Source of the DNA: Paenibacillus hemerocallicola
Lineage (GTDB): Bacteria > Bacillota > Bacilli > Paenibacillales > NBRC-103111
Direction of reading: 5' to 3'
DNA: 47,359 nt
Assembly (NCBI RefSeq): GCF_006265175.1
Contig: NZ_VDCQ01000075.1
Coordinates: 1 to 47,359, forward strand
The notes under the pieces are model-generated. The model was not told the DNA's origin. It made no database searches and was given only the letters and a program-made list of their open reading frames with translations. Of this stretch, positions 1 to 9,004 are shown one piece after another. The position numbers and the translations under genes were made by a program. Each line of letters begins with the position of its first letter. Position 1 is the first letter of the stretch.

Positions 1-194
1 CAAGCTGAGAGACCGGCTGCTGGCGGACGGGCAAGTTCTCCGCTGGAGTCGGTGACAACCGGTACCGACGAACGTTGAAGGGCCTTGGGAGCATGAAAGC
101 AGCAGTCAACTGCGCTGAGGCTTTGCGATACATTACCGTTCCCCGGAAAACGCTCGGAGCTAAACTTCACAGCTATGAGTCACTTTCAGGAGGA

Positions 195-290
195 ATGTTG
201 CGTTTTGCCGTTGTTGGGACGGGCCAGGTTGCCGGGGAATAATTGAAAGCGATTGCGAAACGTCCGGATGGGGTGTCACCGTAGTCCGTC
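195..290 (+). pseudogene. Gfo/Idh/MocA oxidoreductase N-terminal remnant
   Basis: An ATG at 195, preceded closely by AGGAGG, opens a frame reading MLRFAVVGTGQVAGE, then a TAA stop, then in the same frame LKAIAKRPDG and a second stop (TAG). The hydrophobic strand plus GxGxxA is the start of the NAD(P)-binding Rossmann fold of Gfo/Idh/MocA dehydrogenases. The segment after the stop matches the usual next helix (H-L-K-A-I-x-x-x-P), with TAA in place of a His or Gln codon. The frame continues without recognisable homology to about 455. This looks like a gene inactivated by point nonsense changes and then lost. It is short, so the call rests on pattern only. Confidence 0.35.
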
Positions 291-420
291 AGCCGCCACA
301 CCTGGAAACGGCTTAACGCAAATCGAATGCATCGATCTATCTCTCAAAGATGGAAGTCCGATCAATTTTATACTCACAAATTCGAGAAAATCGCTTCCAA
401 ATTTACTAGATTACGAGAAC

Positions 421-445
421 GGGGCTCTACAGCGGCCGGAGCCCC
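421..445 (-). terminator. Possible terminator hairpin after the LacI gene
   Basis: GGGGCTC and GAGCCCC form a perfect 7-bp stem around an 11-nt loop, about 80 bp past the stop of the minus-strand lacI-family gene. The T-run that should follow on the minus strand is weak (GTTCTCG), so termination is only likely, not certain. Confidence 0.35.
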
Positions 446-526
446 TCGCGTAGAAACGCCTTCATGACATTTTTCGGTGATATCGGTCGAACGGATTCAT
501 GGGCCACCGGATGCCGATCCTCGGCA

Positions 527-1582
527 TCAAGGCGTGCGAATCGGTACCGCTCGTACCGTCGTCCCCTCATAAAACGTTCCCTGCAGCAAAATATGCTCGT
601 ATGGATGATGGGTATTGGCCAACCGCCACAGCATGCGTTCCGCCGCCCTCACCCCGCTTTCACGAATGCGGATGACCGGCCGGGACAGCTCGGGAACGTG
701 CGGATCCTCCATATGCATCATGCTAATCAGCGAAATGTCCTCGGGAATACGCTTACCTAGCACGCTGCACGCGTTATAGATCCAGGCGAGATCCGTCTTC
801 ACCCCGCACAGAACCGCCGTCGGCTGTATACGTTGCAGCTTCTCTATAAACAGTTCGTTCCAGTGCTGCTGGCTTTCGTAGTCCAGCATGTGATCCTCCG
901 GCCGACAAGCCAGTCCCGCCGCTGCACTCGCCTGTTCGAACGCCTGCCAGCGAATGACGAAGCCCCGATGCTTATCCCTCCTCCCCACGTAAATGATGCT
1001 GCGATGCCCTTTGGCCAACAAGTAGCGCATCGACTGGTGTACGGCTGTGCCGACATCCCAGGCGATACTGTCCACTTCCGCCGCCGGTCCGGGAAAATTG
1101 ACCAAAATGCGGGGAATTCGGTACTGTAGCAGTCGCGCCTCCTGCTCGACGCCCACCATCGGAGCGATGAAAATACCGTCCATATATTCCAGAGGATGCA
1201 TTGCCGCCCAATTGTCAAACGTCTTCCCTTGCTCGAATACATAAGGGACGATGGCGACCTCGATCGTATGACCATACTCCGACAGTTTGCTCTGCAAGCC
1301 TCCCATAATAAGCTGATTCAATTCCATCGCCGCACTATAGTCGGAGATGACCAGCGCGAACCGGTACGGCTTGCCCGCCGAGTATAGCGGGATGCGCTCC
1401 ACCGCATGCACCCGTTCCTGATCTTTCGTTCGGTACCCGGCTTCTTGCGCCCGCCGGATAACCTCACTCCGGGTCTCCTCGGACATGCCGGGCATTCCGC
1501 GCAATGCTTTGGATACCGTGTGCACGGACAAATCCAATTGTTTCGCCAATTCCCTTAATGTAACGTTTTTTTTCTTCCGCAT
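527..1582 (-). CDS. LacI family transcriptional regulator
   Basis: A 351-aa DNA-binding repressor or activator of the LacI/GalR family. Residues about 6-50 form the LacI helix-turn-helix (TLRELAKQLDLSVHTVSKAL, then a hinge helix region ending EAGYR). The rest is a periplasmic-binding-protein-like effector domain (segments such as IPRILVNFPGP, GHRSIIYVGR and a C-terminal ISLISMMH strand). The ATG at 1582 is chosen because TTGGAGG sits 8 nt upstream; a TTG at 1597 in the same frame lies inside that ribosome site. The gene is divergent from a sugar-binding lipoprotein gene, with a LacI-type operator in the shared 372-bp intergenic region and two more copies of the operator before the downstream giant enzyme and esterase. 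It is therefore the probable local regulator of a carbohydrate locus. The ligand is unknown. Confidence 0.93.
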   Translation of the reverse strand: MRKKKNVTLRELAKQLDLSVHTVSKALRGMPGMSEETRSEVIRRAQEAGYRTKDQERVHAVERIPLYSAGKPYRFALVISDYSAAMELNQLIMGGLQSKLSEYGHTIEVAIVPYVFEQGKTFDNWAAMHPLEYMDGIFIAPMVGVEQEARLLQYRIPRILVNFPGPAAEVDSIAWDVGTAVHQSMRYLLAKGHRSIIYVGRRDKHRGFVIRWQAFEQASAAAGLACRPEDHMLDYESQQHWNELFIEKLQRIQPTAVLCGVKTDLAWIYNACSVLGKRIPEDISLISMMHMEDPHVPELSRPVIRIRESGVRAAERMLWRLANTHHPYEHILLQGTFYEGTTVRAVPIRTP

Positions 1583-1880
1583 CGTGCAGGCCTCCAAGAC
1601 TCTCAGTTTCCCTCTAGCTTCATTTTATAAAAAGTGAAACATAAGTGCAACTGGAACAAAAGCTTTCTTTTCATTTAAAATAAATGAGTACGGATTTCGA
1701 CGCAGAAGTTGGGAGGGAAACGAAAGGAGGCGCACCGAGTCATAAAAAGCTCGCAAGCTTGACAAACGTACGATGGAATGCCGGTTGCGGCAAGTCACTG
1801 TTGCGTCCATCCGGGCACCGGCCCGCCAAGAACGATTTACAAAGGGGTGTAAGGCAAGCTCTCTATTGCGGCATGCGTTT

Positions 1881-1894
1881 TTGTGAACGCTTAC
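1881..1894. promoter_or_regulatory. LacI-type operator before solute-binding protein gene
   Basis: TTGTGAACGCTTAC is a near palindrome around CG and fits the LacI/GalR operator pattern (TGNNANCGNTNNCA, one mismatch). It lies 61 bp before the lipoprotein start and within the lacI divergent intergenic region (1583-1954). Two closely similar sites occur at 8434 and 9957. A CcpA cre site is the alternative reading. Confidence 0.6.
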
Positions 1895-1954
1895 TTGCTA
1901 TGGGGATACTGCTGATAAGAACAAGAATGCACACATTCATGGGGAGGTTAAGAC

Positions 1955-3280
1955 ATGCCGAGTTCCAGCAAACGGATTGGTCTTATGTTCATTTCCGCAG
2001 CGACTGCGGTATCTTTGGTAGCCTGTAACAGCGAGAAAGCGGCTCCGGAAGGACAAGGCGAAGGCGTCAAGCAGCTCGAGCCGCCAAAAGAAGTGGAGCT
2101 TACGTTGTATTCGGACGTAGGAGATCCCGAAGACGAAGTGAACCGCGTCTACATCGAGCCGCTGCAAAAAAAATATCCGCATATTAAAATGAAATACGTC
2201 CGGGCCGCTGCCAACAGCGGAACGACGATGACGGACATGCTGGCGAGCAGCACCAAGTTCGATATTTTTTACCACGGCAGAGGCCCGTACGAGGAAAAGC
2301 TGCAGGAATTCAATCTGATGTTCGATATGACGGAGCTTGCCCGCAAGCATAATATCGATCTCAGCCAGTTGGAGCCGACTGCGGTCAATTCCATAAAGGA
2401 GGCGTTTGACGGCAAGCTGTACGGCATTCCCGTCACCTTGAACAGCCTGCTTGTCTTTTACAATAAAACGATCTTCGATCAATTCGGCGTGCCCTATCCA
2501 AAGGACGGCTTGACTTGGGAAGATACGTTCGAGCTGGCCAAACGGATGACGCGATCGGACGGACAGCGCCAGTATTACGGGTTCGGAATGAACGGCACCG
2601 CGCAATTTGCAGGCATGAACTCGCTGTCGATTCCTTTTGTTGACGGCAAGACGAATCTACCCACGATCATGACGGACGAGCGATGGAAGACGCTGTTCCA
2701 AACCGTATTTATGAACCCCGTCATGACGGAAACGTTCGCGTCCGCCAAAAAAATTCCAAACTGGGCGTCGTTCAGCAAGGATCGTAACTTGGCGATGATT
2801 TTGTATACGGCATCGGTTCCAAACGCCCTTGAGGAAGAGCTGAAGACGCTCGACTGGGATATGACCGCGTTGCCTGTATTTAAAAACGCACCGAATGCAG
2901 GCTCACGCGCTAATCCGATCTACTTCGGCGTCACCCCGCTCTCGAAGCATCCGGATGCGGCGATGGAAGCAATCAAGTTCTGGACGTCGAACGAATATCA
3001 GGTGGAGATGTCGAAGAAAGGCAAACTGATGGCTTCCAAATCCAAAGATGTCACCGGTGTGCTCGGTTCCGAATCGGTATTCGCCGACAAAAACTGGGGA
3101 GCGATTACACGCTATCCGTTTACGCCTCTCGCGCCGCTGACCAAGTTCGACAACAAGGTCCGCACTGTCTATACGACCCATCTAAACACCCTCATGGCCG
3201 GCGAAGCCGATCTCAACACGGCGCTTCGTCTGATGAATGAAGAAGCGGCGAAAGTGATCAAAGAGGAATTGAGCCGTTAA
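1955..3280 (+). CDS. Extracellular solute-binding lipoprotein (ABC sugar importer, family 1)
   Basis: A 441-aa lipoprotein that should capture a carbohydrate outside the cell for an ABC importer. Its N-terminus has KR, a hydrophobic stretch and lipobox LVAC with the lipidated Cys at residue 24. The body has the family-1 binding-protein layout: a first strand (VELTLYSD), the GKLYGIPV segment, YNKTIFDQFGVPYPKDG before the inter-domain hinge, and the C-terminal helix. The start has GGGGAGG 7 nt upstream. It is divergent from the LacI gene and is followed by a strong terminator at 3314, so it is transcribed alone. No permease or ATPase gene is adjacent. It resembles the two other binding proteins in this window (31489 and 42165). 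The substrate is unknown, possibly an oligosaccharide released by the neighbouring giant enzyme. Confidence 0.93.
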   Translation: MPSSSKRIGLMFISAATAVSLVACNSEKAAPEGQGEGVKQLEPPKEVELTLYSDVGDPEDEVNRVYIEPLQKKYPHIKMKYVRAAANSGTTMTDMLASSTKFDIFYHGRGPYEEKLQEFNLMFDMTELARKHNIDLSQLEPTAVNSIKEAFDGKLYGIPVTLNSLLVFYNKTIFDQFGVPYPKDGLTWEDTFELAKRMTRSDGQRQYYGFGMNGTAQFAGMNSLSIPFVDGKTNLPTIMTDERWKTLFQTVFMNPVMTETFASAKKIPNWASFSKDRNLAMILYTASVPNALEEELKTLDWDMTALPVFKNAPNAGSRANPIYFGVTPLSKHPDAAMEAIKFWTSNEYQVEMSKKGKLMASKSKDVTGVLGSESVFADKNWGAITRYPFTPLAPLTKFDNKVRTVYTTHLNTLMAGEADLNTALRLMNEEAAKVIKEELSR

Positions 3281-3313
3281 GCTGTATCCTGTCAGTCGGG
3301 AAAGCGATTAATC

Positions 3314-3353
3314 AAGCCGGTTCGGACGCTTGGCTGTCCGGGACGGCTTTTTT
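3314..3353 (+). terminator. Rho-independent terminator after solute-binding protein gene
   Basis: AAGCCG and CGGCTT plus an inner TCGGAC/GTCCG stem enclose a short loop, followed directly by a run of six T. It lies 34 bp past the stop of the plus-strand lipoprotein gene. Confidence 0.85.
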
Positions 3354-3393
3354 CTAGCTGCTTGGCAATTCCCTTCTTTCATTTCATTAAAAC

Positions 3394-3436
3394 AAGCAGC
3401 CTCCAGCCCGCGTCACCGCGGTTCTGGAGGCTGCTT
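3394..3436 (-). terminator. Rho-independent terminator of the giant secreted protein gene
   Basis: AAGCAGCCTCCAG pairs perfectly with CTGGAGGCTGCTT (13 bp), and on the minus strand it is followed by TGTTTTAATG. It starts 26 bp past the stop codon at 3463. Facing the plus-strand terminator at 3314, it closes a convergent gene pair. Confidence 0.85.
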
Positions 3437-3462
3437 GGATAATATACCGACTTGGGTAGGCG

Positions 3463-6400
3463 TCAGGATGAATGCAGCGGCACGTGCACATCGACGGAAG
3501 CGGTCGTTGCATTGCCGGCCAAATCTTTGACCGTATACACAATCGTGTAGGTGCGCCCGCTTCCCGTATCCGCCCGTTCGGCCAGCAAGGAATATTCGCG
3601 GTCGTCCGTTCCGTATGAGGCTCCCTGGATCGATGCCGGACCTGTTCCCTCATCCGGTTCGTTGCTCGTAATCGACACGAGCGTCAACGTTGCTACGCCG
3701 GAACCGCCGTCAGCAGCCTCCGGTGTCGTTGTGATCGGCACCATCCGCCCGTCCGGCGGCCAAATCGTCGACGGAGAGGCGGTCAGCGACAGCGTGGGCG
3801 CTGTCGCATCGATCCGGATCACCGACGAGCGTATTGGCTCCGCATAGGTTGCATACGTAACGCTGTAATAGTCGAGCGTATGTACGCCATCGTCCGCAAG
3901 CTGGAACGGCTGGTTATATGCGTTCCATGCCCCTCCGTTCAACCGGTAGACCGTTTCGGTAACGCTGGAGCCATACACGGCGAATGATACGTTGACCGGT
4001 CCCGTATGCCAGCCATTCTCCCCCGCTTCTCCGACGGGAGCAACGTGCGCCGATGTGACCGGAGGCGATGCCAGCGGATGGATCGTAATAGAGATGTTGT
4101 AGTCCTTGTAGTCCGCAAGCGAAACGGCCGTCGTCGGATGTACGACCAGAACCGTCGTTCCGTTCGTCCGCACTTCATTCCCGGCGATCCGGCTGTCCAG
4201 ATTCAGGGTGGCTGCGGTTGTTTTGTGGGTCAAAGTTCCCGTAATCCTCAGGCCGGTCAGCACATTTCCCGTCAGCGGAAACGGAAAATTCGAATTTGAC
4301 ACGACGAGCCGTATGTTCCCCTGCCCGGTGCCCGGACTGTTGACATTCATCGCTAGCGGCTCGAAATAGCCTAGCTTCGGCCTCGGATGAATCGTTAACT
4401 GAATGTTGTAATCCTTGTAATCCGCGACGGGCACGGCCGCTGTCGGCGAGACTGCCAGCACCGTATTTCCGTTCGAGCGCATTTCATTGCGGATGATCAA
4501 GCTGTCCAGAGCAAGCGTAGCGCCGTTCGTTTTATGCGTCAGAATGCCGGTAATTTTCAGGCCGTTCAGCAGGTTTTCGCTCAGCGGGAACGGAAAATCG
4601 TTGCCGGACACGACCAGGCGCACTTCGCCGGTAGCCGTTCCCGTACTGAGAACCGTCAGCCCGATGGGCTCGAACCGCCCTTGCTCCGGAATCGCAATAG
4701 CGGAATCCTGGAACTGGTACGGCTCCAGCGTGCCACCGCCCAGGTTTTCCGTCGCGCCGCCTACTTTCGTTGCCGTCAATTGGTAGGTGAATTTTTTCAT
4801 AGGATCATCGACTTTGATCAGGAACTCGTACGGGTAGCCCGCCTTCTCCGCCGTAAACGACTGTCCTCCGATTTGATACTGCATCGTCAGCTTGCTCGTC
4901 GTCGCATTCAAATCGTTGATATAGACGAAGGCATGATAGCTGTCCGGCGAAATCTGGATAACATGTCCTTTGCCCCGCGTATGGCCGGTCACGGTGCTGC
5001 GCGGATGATTGGAATAGCTGTAGTCCGTCTTGGCGTATCCGGGTGCCGCAACGTCCGGAATGTCCAACACGAGCGAGCGGATGCCCTTGGGCGGAATCGC
5101 GATCGTAAACCGGCCGTCGACGACGGCAAGCGTCGACATTGTGCCGTCGGCCTCATACACGGTTGCCGAACCGGAATACGTCGCGCCTCCGGAAACTTTG
5201 TCCCCGAGCGCAATCACCGTCGTGATTGCCGCATTGTCCTCGTTCATAAGCGCCAATCCGAGCTTGCCGTCCTTGCGTGCGGCGATGTAGTCCACGTTTG
5301 TCGTGTCCGGTTCGATGATCCCCCGATCCAGCCACAGCCACATGTCCTCCTCGCCGTAAAACGTGCCGGGCGCATGACCGAACTGATTGGAAGCCAAAAA
5401 TGCATAACCCGACTGGTAAATCGACGGAAACGCGATGTTCCGCTCGGACTTGGTCCAGACGCTGTTAATCAGGAAATCTTCCAGCATGGAAATGAACGAC
5501 GGGATATGATGCCAGTATATTTGAGTATAGTCCGGCCCGACGTAAGGATAGTCGTCCCGCATCTGATGGACGATCATCCGGTCCTGGTAGTATCCGGCGT
5601 AATTGCCGTATCGGCCGACGGTCGCGTTTCTCGACATCTTCTCGAAGAACGGATCGCCGGTATATTCGGACAGCTTGACCAACATGCCCGCCCAATTGTT
5701 CATCGTAATGATATTGCCGTGTCCGGGGGTGCGCCAATGCTCCGTTCCCATGCCCGCCTTGGCCAGCAGCCATCCCGGAACCGTCTCCTCCACCAGCGGC
5801 GGACCGCTCAGCTGCGGCGGCTTGGCCTCGCCGTCCACATTGCCGAGCCGCCACTGCCGCTCGCCATGCCACCAGCGGATGAACTGCTCGACCACCTGCA
5901 TCCGCTCGGCCGTCTCTACCGGATCGATCGTGTAATTCGATGTCGCGTAGCCGTCGTGATATCCGGTTGTCCACAAGCCAGTCACGAGCAAGCTCGCGTT
6001 CTCCCGGGCGGCGTCCAAATATTTTGGGTCGCCGGTTGCTTCATACGCGGCCAGGAACGTCATCACCATCGGGATATAGTCGCCGAATACGAATCCGCTT
6101 ACATACTGCGATTCCCGGTTGGCCCCGGCATTCGGATGGTTGGTCAAATATTGATCGGCCAAATCCCGCACCATCGCCAGGTAATCCTCGTCGCCGGTAT
6201 ATTTGTACAGTGCCGCTTGGTCGGTCACCCCGCCCAGATTGGCATTTTGCGAAGCCTGATCAATGGCTGTGTCCATCAGAAACGGCATCCGCCCCTGCGT
6301 CATTTCGTACAAGCCGCCGAAGACGCTAGCGGAATAGTTTTTCACCGGTCCGCCGAGCGGCGAAGGCAGCACCGCAGGGTAGCTTGATCCTCCCTTGTTG

Positions 6401-8169
6401 GTCGTAATTTTGAAATGATAGTTTTGCCTGCTGAGCATGAATGCGAGCGTCGGAATCGCACGCTCATCCAAAATCGACTCATCCTCGGTCAGCAAATATC
6501 GCTGTACCGCCGACATGGCATTGGCCATCGTCGTCATTTCTTTTTCTTCCATATTGTAATGCGCCATGTTCACAGAGTCCCAGCCGCCATAATCGTCGTC
6601 CATCATCAGATCCGTGGCATTGTACAGCGCCTCATTGATCGAATGAAACGCATTGGTGCGCAAGTCCCGCAAATTGTACATGTTTTCCGTCACATGCTTA
6701 AAAGTGTCATACCAGGAGCCGAGCCGGTTGACGATTCGGTACGAAACTTCGTAATCGGACCCGCTTGCAAACAGGCTGGCGGGGGAACCGTACATCGGTG
6801 CGATCAGCTGAGGCCTGACTTGTCCGCCCTGGTCGCGCAGTACGAGACCGTACGCGGACGTTTCCGGGTAAAAATAACCTTGCGGCACGCTTGTCGGGTC
6901 CAGCGCCACACCGGCGGTCAGTTCCCGTCCTTGGGCTTTGATCCCGCCCTGAGGAAAATGCAGAGTAGCCATCGGTGTAAACAGGAAGCTTTCCGGATAC
7001 ATGACCGCCCGTTCCGGAACCGCTTTTTTCACATACAATAGAGGCGCGGTTACCGTCTCATAGTCTTCGTAGTCCACTCCATTCCCGCTGAACAGCAAAA
7101 ACGAGTACGCCCCGGCCTGGGGAAATTCGGCGTTCAGTGTCACCTTGGGATCATCGGCAAGCGCATCCAATTCGAAGGTGACGGTCAGATCGGCCTCGGT
7201 ATTGGCGAAGCTCAGTTGCACCTTGCCGGCGGATACTTTCGTATAGTCAGTCGGAATGAACCACACGGGGATTCCGGATCGGAAAAAGTCATCGGTGATG
7301 TAGCTGCCTGCCTTGCCGTCGACGGTCACCCGCTGAAGCAATTGGGAATATTGATCCTTCGTGCCAATCAGCTCCGTGCGGAGGGCCGCCATCATCAGAA
7401 ATCCGAATTGCTCGGTCTTATTTTTGACCGGAACCCACTGCCCGCCCGCTTTCACAAATATTTCGTTTTGCACGAGGCTGCCTTCAGTGCCCACGCCTTG
7501 ATGGAAAACAACCTTTACCGAGTCATTTTCGATGGAATCGGTTTTAACCGGCGTTACGTTCGCTTCCGCCCAAGCCGGGAATGCGGCCGGCGGAATCGAG
7601 GCTAGCGGATCGTCCGGCTGTACGATCGCGAGCAGATCGTTCTTGTCCTCGGGAGGAACCAGGTTTAGATCGTCCGTCAAGAAAAAGCCTTCGCTCCGGG
7701 CATAGGTGGCCGACGTATCCTCCAGCGCCAAATCATGCGTTCCCGCACTGAGCGTAAAGGTGCCGACCTCCGTCCAGCGGAATCCGTCCTGACCGTGCGT
7801 TCCGAACGTCTTGTTGACTGTCGTCCCATCGACAGCGACTTGAAACGTCCGGGTTCCCGGCGCGTTGATCGCAAAATCGCGGTCTCGTACCCACAGCTTG
7901 TAATCGCCCGTCTGGACAATATCCACTTCCGCAATCGCCGGCAGGGCGCCGGCGGTGGAGCCGGTCGTACGGCCGAGCAGATTTTGTCCCTCAATCCTCC
8001 ATGTACCGAATGTCTTGAAATTATTGGGAATCAGGTAATAGTAAAGCGCTTCCTCTCCCGTCGTCACAATCTCTCCCCCTGTCCCTTGTTCCACTGCATG
8101 AACCGATGCACCGGTAAAGGATGGTGTCATCAACAATACGGCCAACAACATCACTATCCATCTTCTCAT
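3463..8169 (-). CDS. Secreted multidomain carbohydrate-active enzyme-like protein, family not recognised
   Basis: A 1568-aa exported protein. The start at 8169 has GGGAGG 6 nt upstream and opens a classic signal peptide (MRRW, hydrophobic core, cleavage after SVHA near residue 25). Residues about 27-170 look like a beta-sandwich carbohydrate-binding module (GDYKLWVRDRDF, AGTHDLALEDTSA). Residues about 175-500 are beta-rich. Residues about 500-960 are helical with repeated YLTGD/YLAMV/YLDAAR-type helices, typical of an alpha/alpha toroid as in many polysaccharide lyases and glycosidases, with aromatic and acidic clusters such as DDDYGGWDS, WWHGERQWR and TPGHGN. A small beta domain follows (to about 1040), then an unassigned region, two tandem copies of a 97-residue Ig-like domain (about 1163-1364), an OmpL47-like Ig domain (YRLNGGAWNAY) and a final Ig-like domain. 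No SLH or sortase anchor is seen. A LacI-type operator lies 265 bp upstream. The catalytic residues and glycan are not known; lyase or hydrolase is an inference. Confidence 0.85.
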   Translation of the reverse strand: MRRWIVMLLAVLLMTPSFTGASVHAVEQGTGGEIVTTGEEALYYYLIPNNFKTFGTWRIEGQNLLGRTTGSTAGALPAIAEVDIVQTGDYKLWVRDRDFAINAPGTRTFQVAVDGTTVNKTFGTHGQDGFRWTEVGTFTLSAGTHDLALEDTSATYARSEGFFLTDDLNLVPPEDKNDLLAIVQPDDPLASIPPAAFPAWAEANVTPVKTDSIENDSVKVVFHQGVGTEGSLVQNEIFVKAGGQWVPVKNKTEQFGFLMMAALRTELIGTKDQYSQLLQRVTVDGKAGSYITDDFFRSGIPVWFIPTDYTKVSAGKVQLSFANTEADLTVTFELDALADDPKVTLNAEFPQAGAYSFLLFSGNGVDYEDYETVTAPLLYVKKAVPERAVMYPESFLFTPMATLHFPQGGIKAQGRELTAGVALDPTSVPQGYFYPETSAYGLVLRDQGGQVRPQLIAPMYGSPASLFASGSDYEVSYRIVNRLGSWYDTFKHVTENMYNLRDLRTNAFHSINEALYNATDLMMDDDYGGWDSVNMAHYNMEEKEMTTMANAMSAVQRYLLTEDESILDERAIPTLAFMLSRQNYHFKITTNKGGSSYPAVLPSPLGGPVKNYSASVFGGLYEMTQGRMPFLMDTAIDQASQNANLGGVTDQAALYKYTGDEDYLAMVRDLADQYLTNHPNAGANRESQYVSGFVFGDYIPMVMTFLAAYEATGDPKYLDAARENASLLVTGLWTTGYHDGYATSNYTIDPVETAERMQVVEQFIRWWHGERQWRLGNVDGEAKPPQLSGPPLVEETVPGWLLAKAGMGTEHWRTPGHGNIITMNNWAGMLVKLSEYTGDPFFEKMSRNATVGRYGNYAGYYQDRMIVHQMRDDYPYVGPDYTQIYWHHIPSFISMLEDFLINSVWTKSERNIAFPSIYQSGYAFLASNQFGHAPGTFYGEEDMWLWLDRGIIEPDTTNVDYIAARKDGKLGLALMNEDNAAITTVIALGDKVSGGATYSGSATVYEADGTMSTLAVVDGRFTIAIPPKGIRSLVLDIPDVAAPGYAKTDYSYSNHPRSTVTGHTRGKGHVIQISPDSYHAFVYINDLNATTSKLTMQYQIGGQSFTAEKAGYPYEFLIKVDDPMKKFTYQLTATKVGGATENLGGGTLEPYQFQDSAIAIPEQGRFEPIGLTVLSTGTATGEVRLVVSGNDFPFPLSENLLNGLKITGILTHKTNGATLALDSLIIRNEMRSNGNTVLAVSPTAAVPVADYKDYNIQLTIHPRPKLGYFEPLAMNVNSPGTGQGNIRLVVSNSNFPFPLTGNVLTGLRITGTLTHKTTAATLNLDSRIAGNEVRTNGTTVLVVHPTTAVSLADYKDYNISITIHPLASPPVTSAHVAPVGEAGENGWHTGPVNVSFAVYGSSVTETVYRLNGGAWNAYNQPFQLADDGVHTLDYYSVTYATYAEPIRSSVIRIDATAPTLSLTASPSTIWPPDGRMVPITTTPEAADGGSGVATLTLVSITSNEPDEGTGPASIQGASYGTDDREYSLLAERADTGSGRTYTIVYTVKDLAGNATTASVDVHVPLHSS
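4075..4680 (-). repeat. Tandem pair of Ig-like domains inside the giant protein
   Basis: Two adjacent segments (4381-4680 first in the protein, 4075-4371 second) encode near-copies. Both run from a G-R/Y-FEP start through EVRLVVS or NIRLVVS, N-x-FPFPL, LTHKT and ADYKDYNI to TIHP. The DNA is also visibly repeated (TTGTA(G/A)TCCTTGTA(G/A)TCCGC in both). This is an internal domain duplication, probably forming a rigid stalk or glycan-binding spacer. Confidence 0.8.
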
Positions 8170-8373
8170 CGCGAGCCTCCCGTTATCCGTTAGGATGTCC
8201 GTACTCAATCGCATGCCGCCAAGCCGGCCGAACCACATACTGGGCAGTCTCATAAGACGCAGCGCTTAAACGCAACTTTCTAATGCGATGGTCTTGGAAC
8301 CGCACTTGAAGCCGCAGATCCGACCATCAACACATACCTCCTTCTGTCCTCCCTCGTCTGATCGAAAATGTGC

Positions 8374-8745
8374 GGCTGATCCCGGCCATTCCGGACTGTC
8401 CGCAGCTTCCACTTGCCCAATGCTGCGGCGCGATTGTAAACGCTTGCGAATGCATGCGCGATTCGGAAATATCCGGTTCCTTCATGTAGGGATCCTTGAA
8501 TCAAGCAACCATCAAACATCCGCACGAGGTCAAACGGAAGGAAGGTTTTCTTTATCTTAAAACTCCCCGCAACCTTATGTATAGTTACATTTTAGCTACA
8601 CTATTATTTGACTTTTTTCAAGGAAATACGTTATTTGATGCTTCATCTTTCCCTTCAACCTTTTATGTTCTTGCGCACAATTTTGGGCGGAAAACGGATG
8701 AACGACGAAAAACGGCCGCGCGGCCGCCGAATTGGTTACAAAACA
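8374..8745 (-). repeat. Duplicated upstream region, copy A (before giant protein gene)
   Basis: This gene-free stretch aligns along its whole length with 9882-10275. Shared blocks in order on the plus strand are GCTGATCC, CCGCAGC, the operator at 8434, GAATCAA, CAACCATCAA, CATCCGCA, GGTCAAACGG, ATAG then TACATTTTAG, CACTATT, CCTTCAACCTTT, GCGGAA then ACGGAT, and ACGACGAAAAAC. Each copy lies upstream of a minus-strand gene. The open frames across the two copies differ in register around the operator, so the homology is not protein coding. Most likely it is a promoter or 5' leader. No convincing -35/-10 pair was fixed. Confidence 0.75.
8434..8447. promoter_or_regulatory. LacI-type operator before giant protein gene
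   Basis: TTGTAAACGCTTGC differs from the site at 1881 at two positions and from the site at 9957 at two positions. It lies in duplicated region A, 265 bp before the start codon of the secreted enzyme-like gene. Confidence 0.6.
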
Positions 8746-8769
8746 TCCTCCTTCCTCAATGAATGGATA

Positions 8770-9000
8770 GAGGGTGTTTAGGCAGAGGAATTGCGGGAAG
8801 CGCCTTCCGGAGTAGGCAGTCTATTACCGGCTTTTCGTCCATGCGCTCGTAATGCGCTTTTTCAGCTTCCCTCAGTAGTCCGCTCGCCCATTTGTATGCT
8901 CGCTGATTTCGACCAAGATTGGTTGAATTCCAAAGCTGCTATAAGCCCCACACGCTATTCCCAAAGTTCGGTGATAGCCCTGCGAATGGCTTAATTTACG
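8770..9000 (-). other. Gene-free gap with possible decayed coding sequence
   Basis: Between the esterase stop and duplicated region A. Minus-strand frames contain protein-like pieces separated by stops, for example GIACGAYSSFGIQPILVEI in one frame and LREAEKAHYERMDEKPVID in another. This suggests a broken gene, but neither piece was recognised. A short GGAAG/CTTCC hairpin near 8803 has no T-run. Confidence 0.2.
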
Positions 9001-9004
9001 TGCA

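Noticed and set aside
1-92. Possible C-terminal end of a gene at the left edge (KLRDRLLADGQ to a stop at 55)
   Set aside because: Only 17 codons are visible and no family could be assigned.
1937-2605. 222-codon minus-strand frame inside the first solute-binding protein gene
   Set aside because: Antisense shadow of a clear lipoprotein gene.
4534-6387. A 617-codon plus-strand open frame
   Set aside because: It is antisense to the well-supported secreted protein gene, has no ribosome site or domain sense, and contains arginine/histidine-rich noise typical of a GC-rich opposite strand.
8280-8525. Small open frames in the two duplicated leaders (8280-8525 and 9793-9978), as possible leader peptides
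   Set aside because: The homologous DNA is read in different frames in the two copies and the peptides do not match, so coding selection is not supported.
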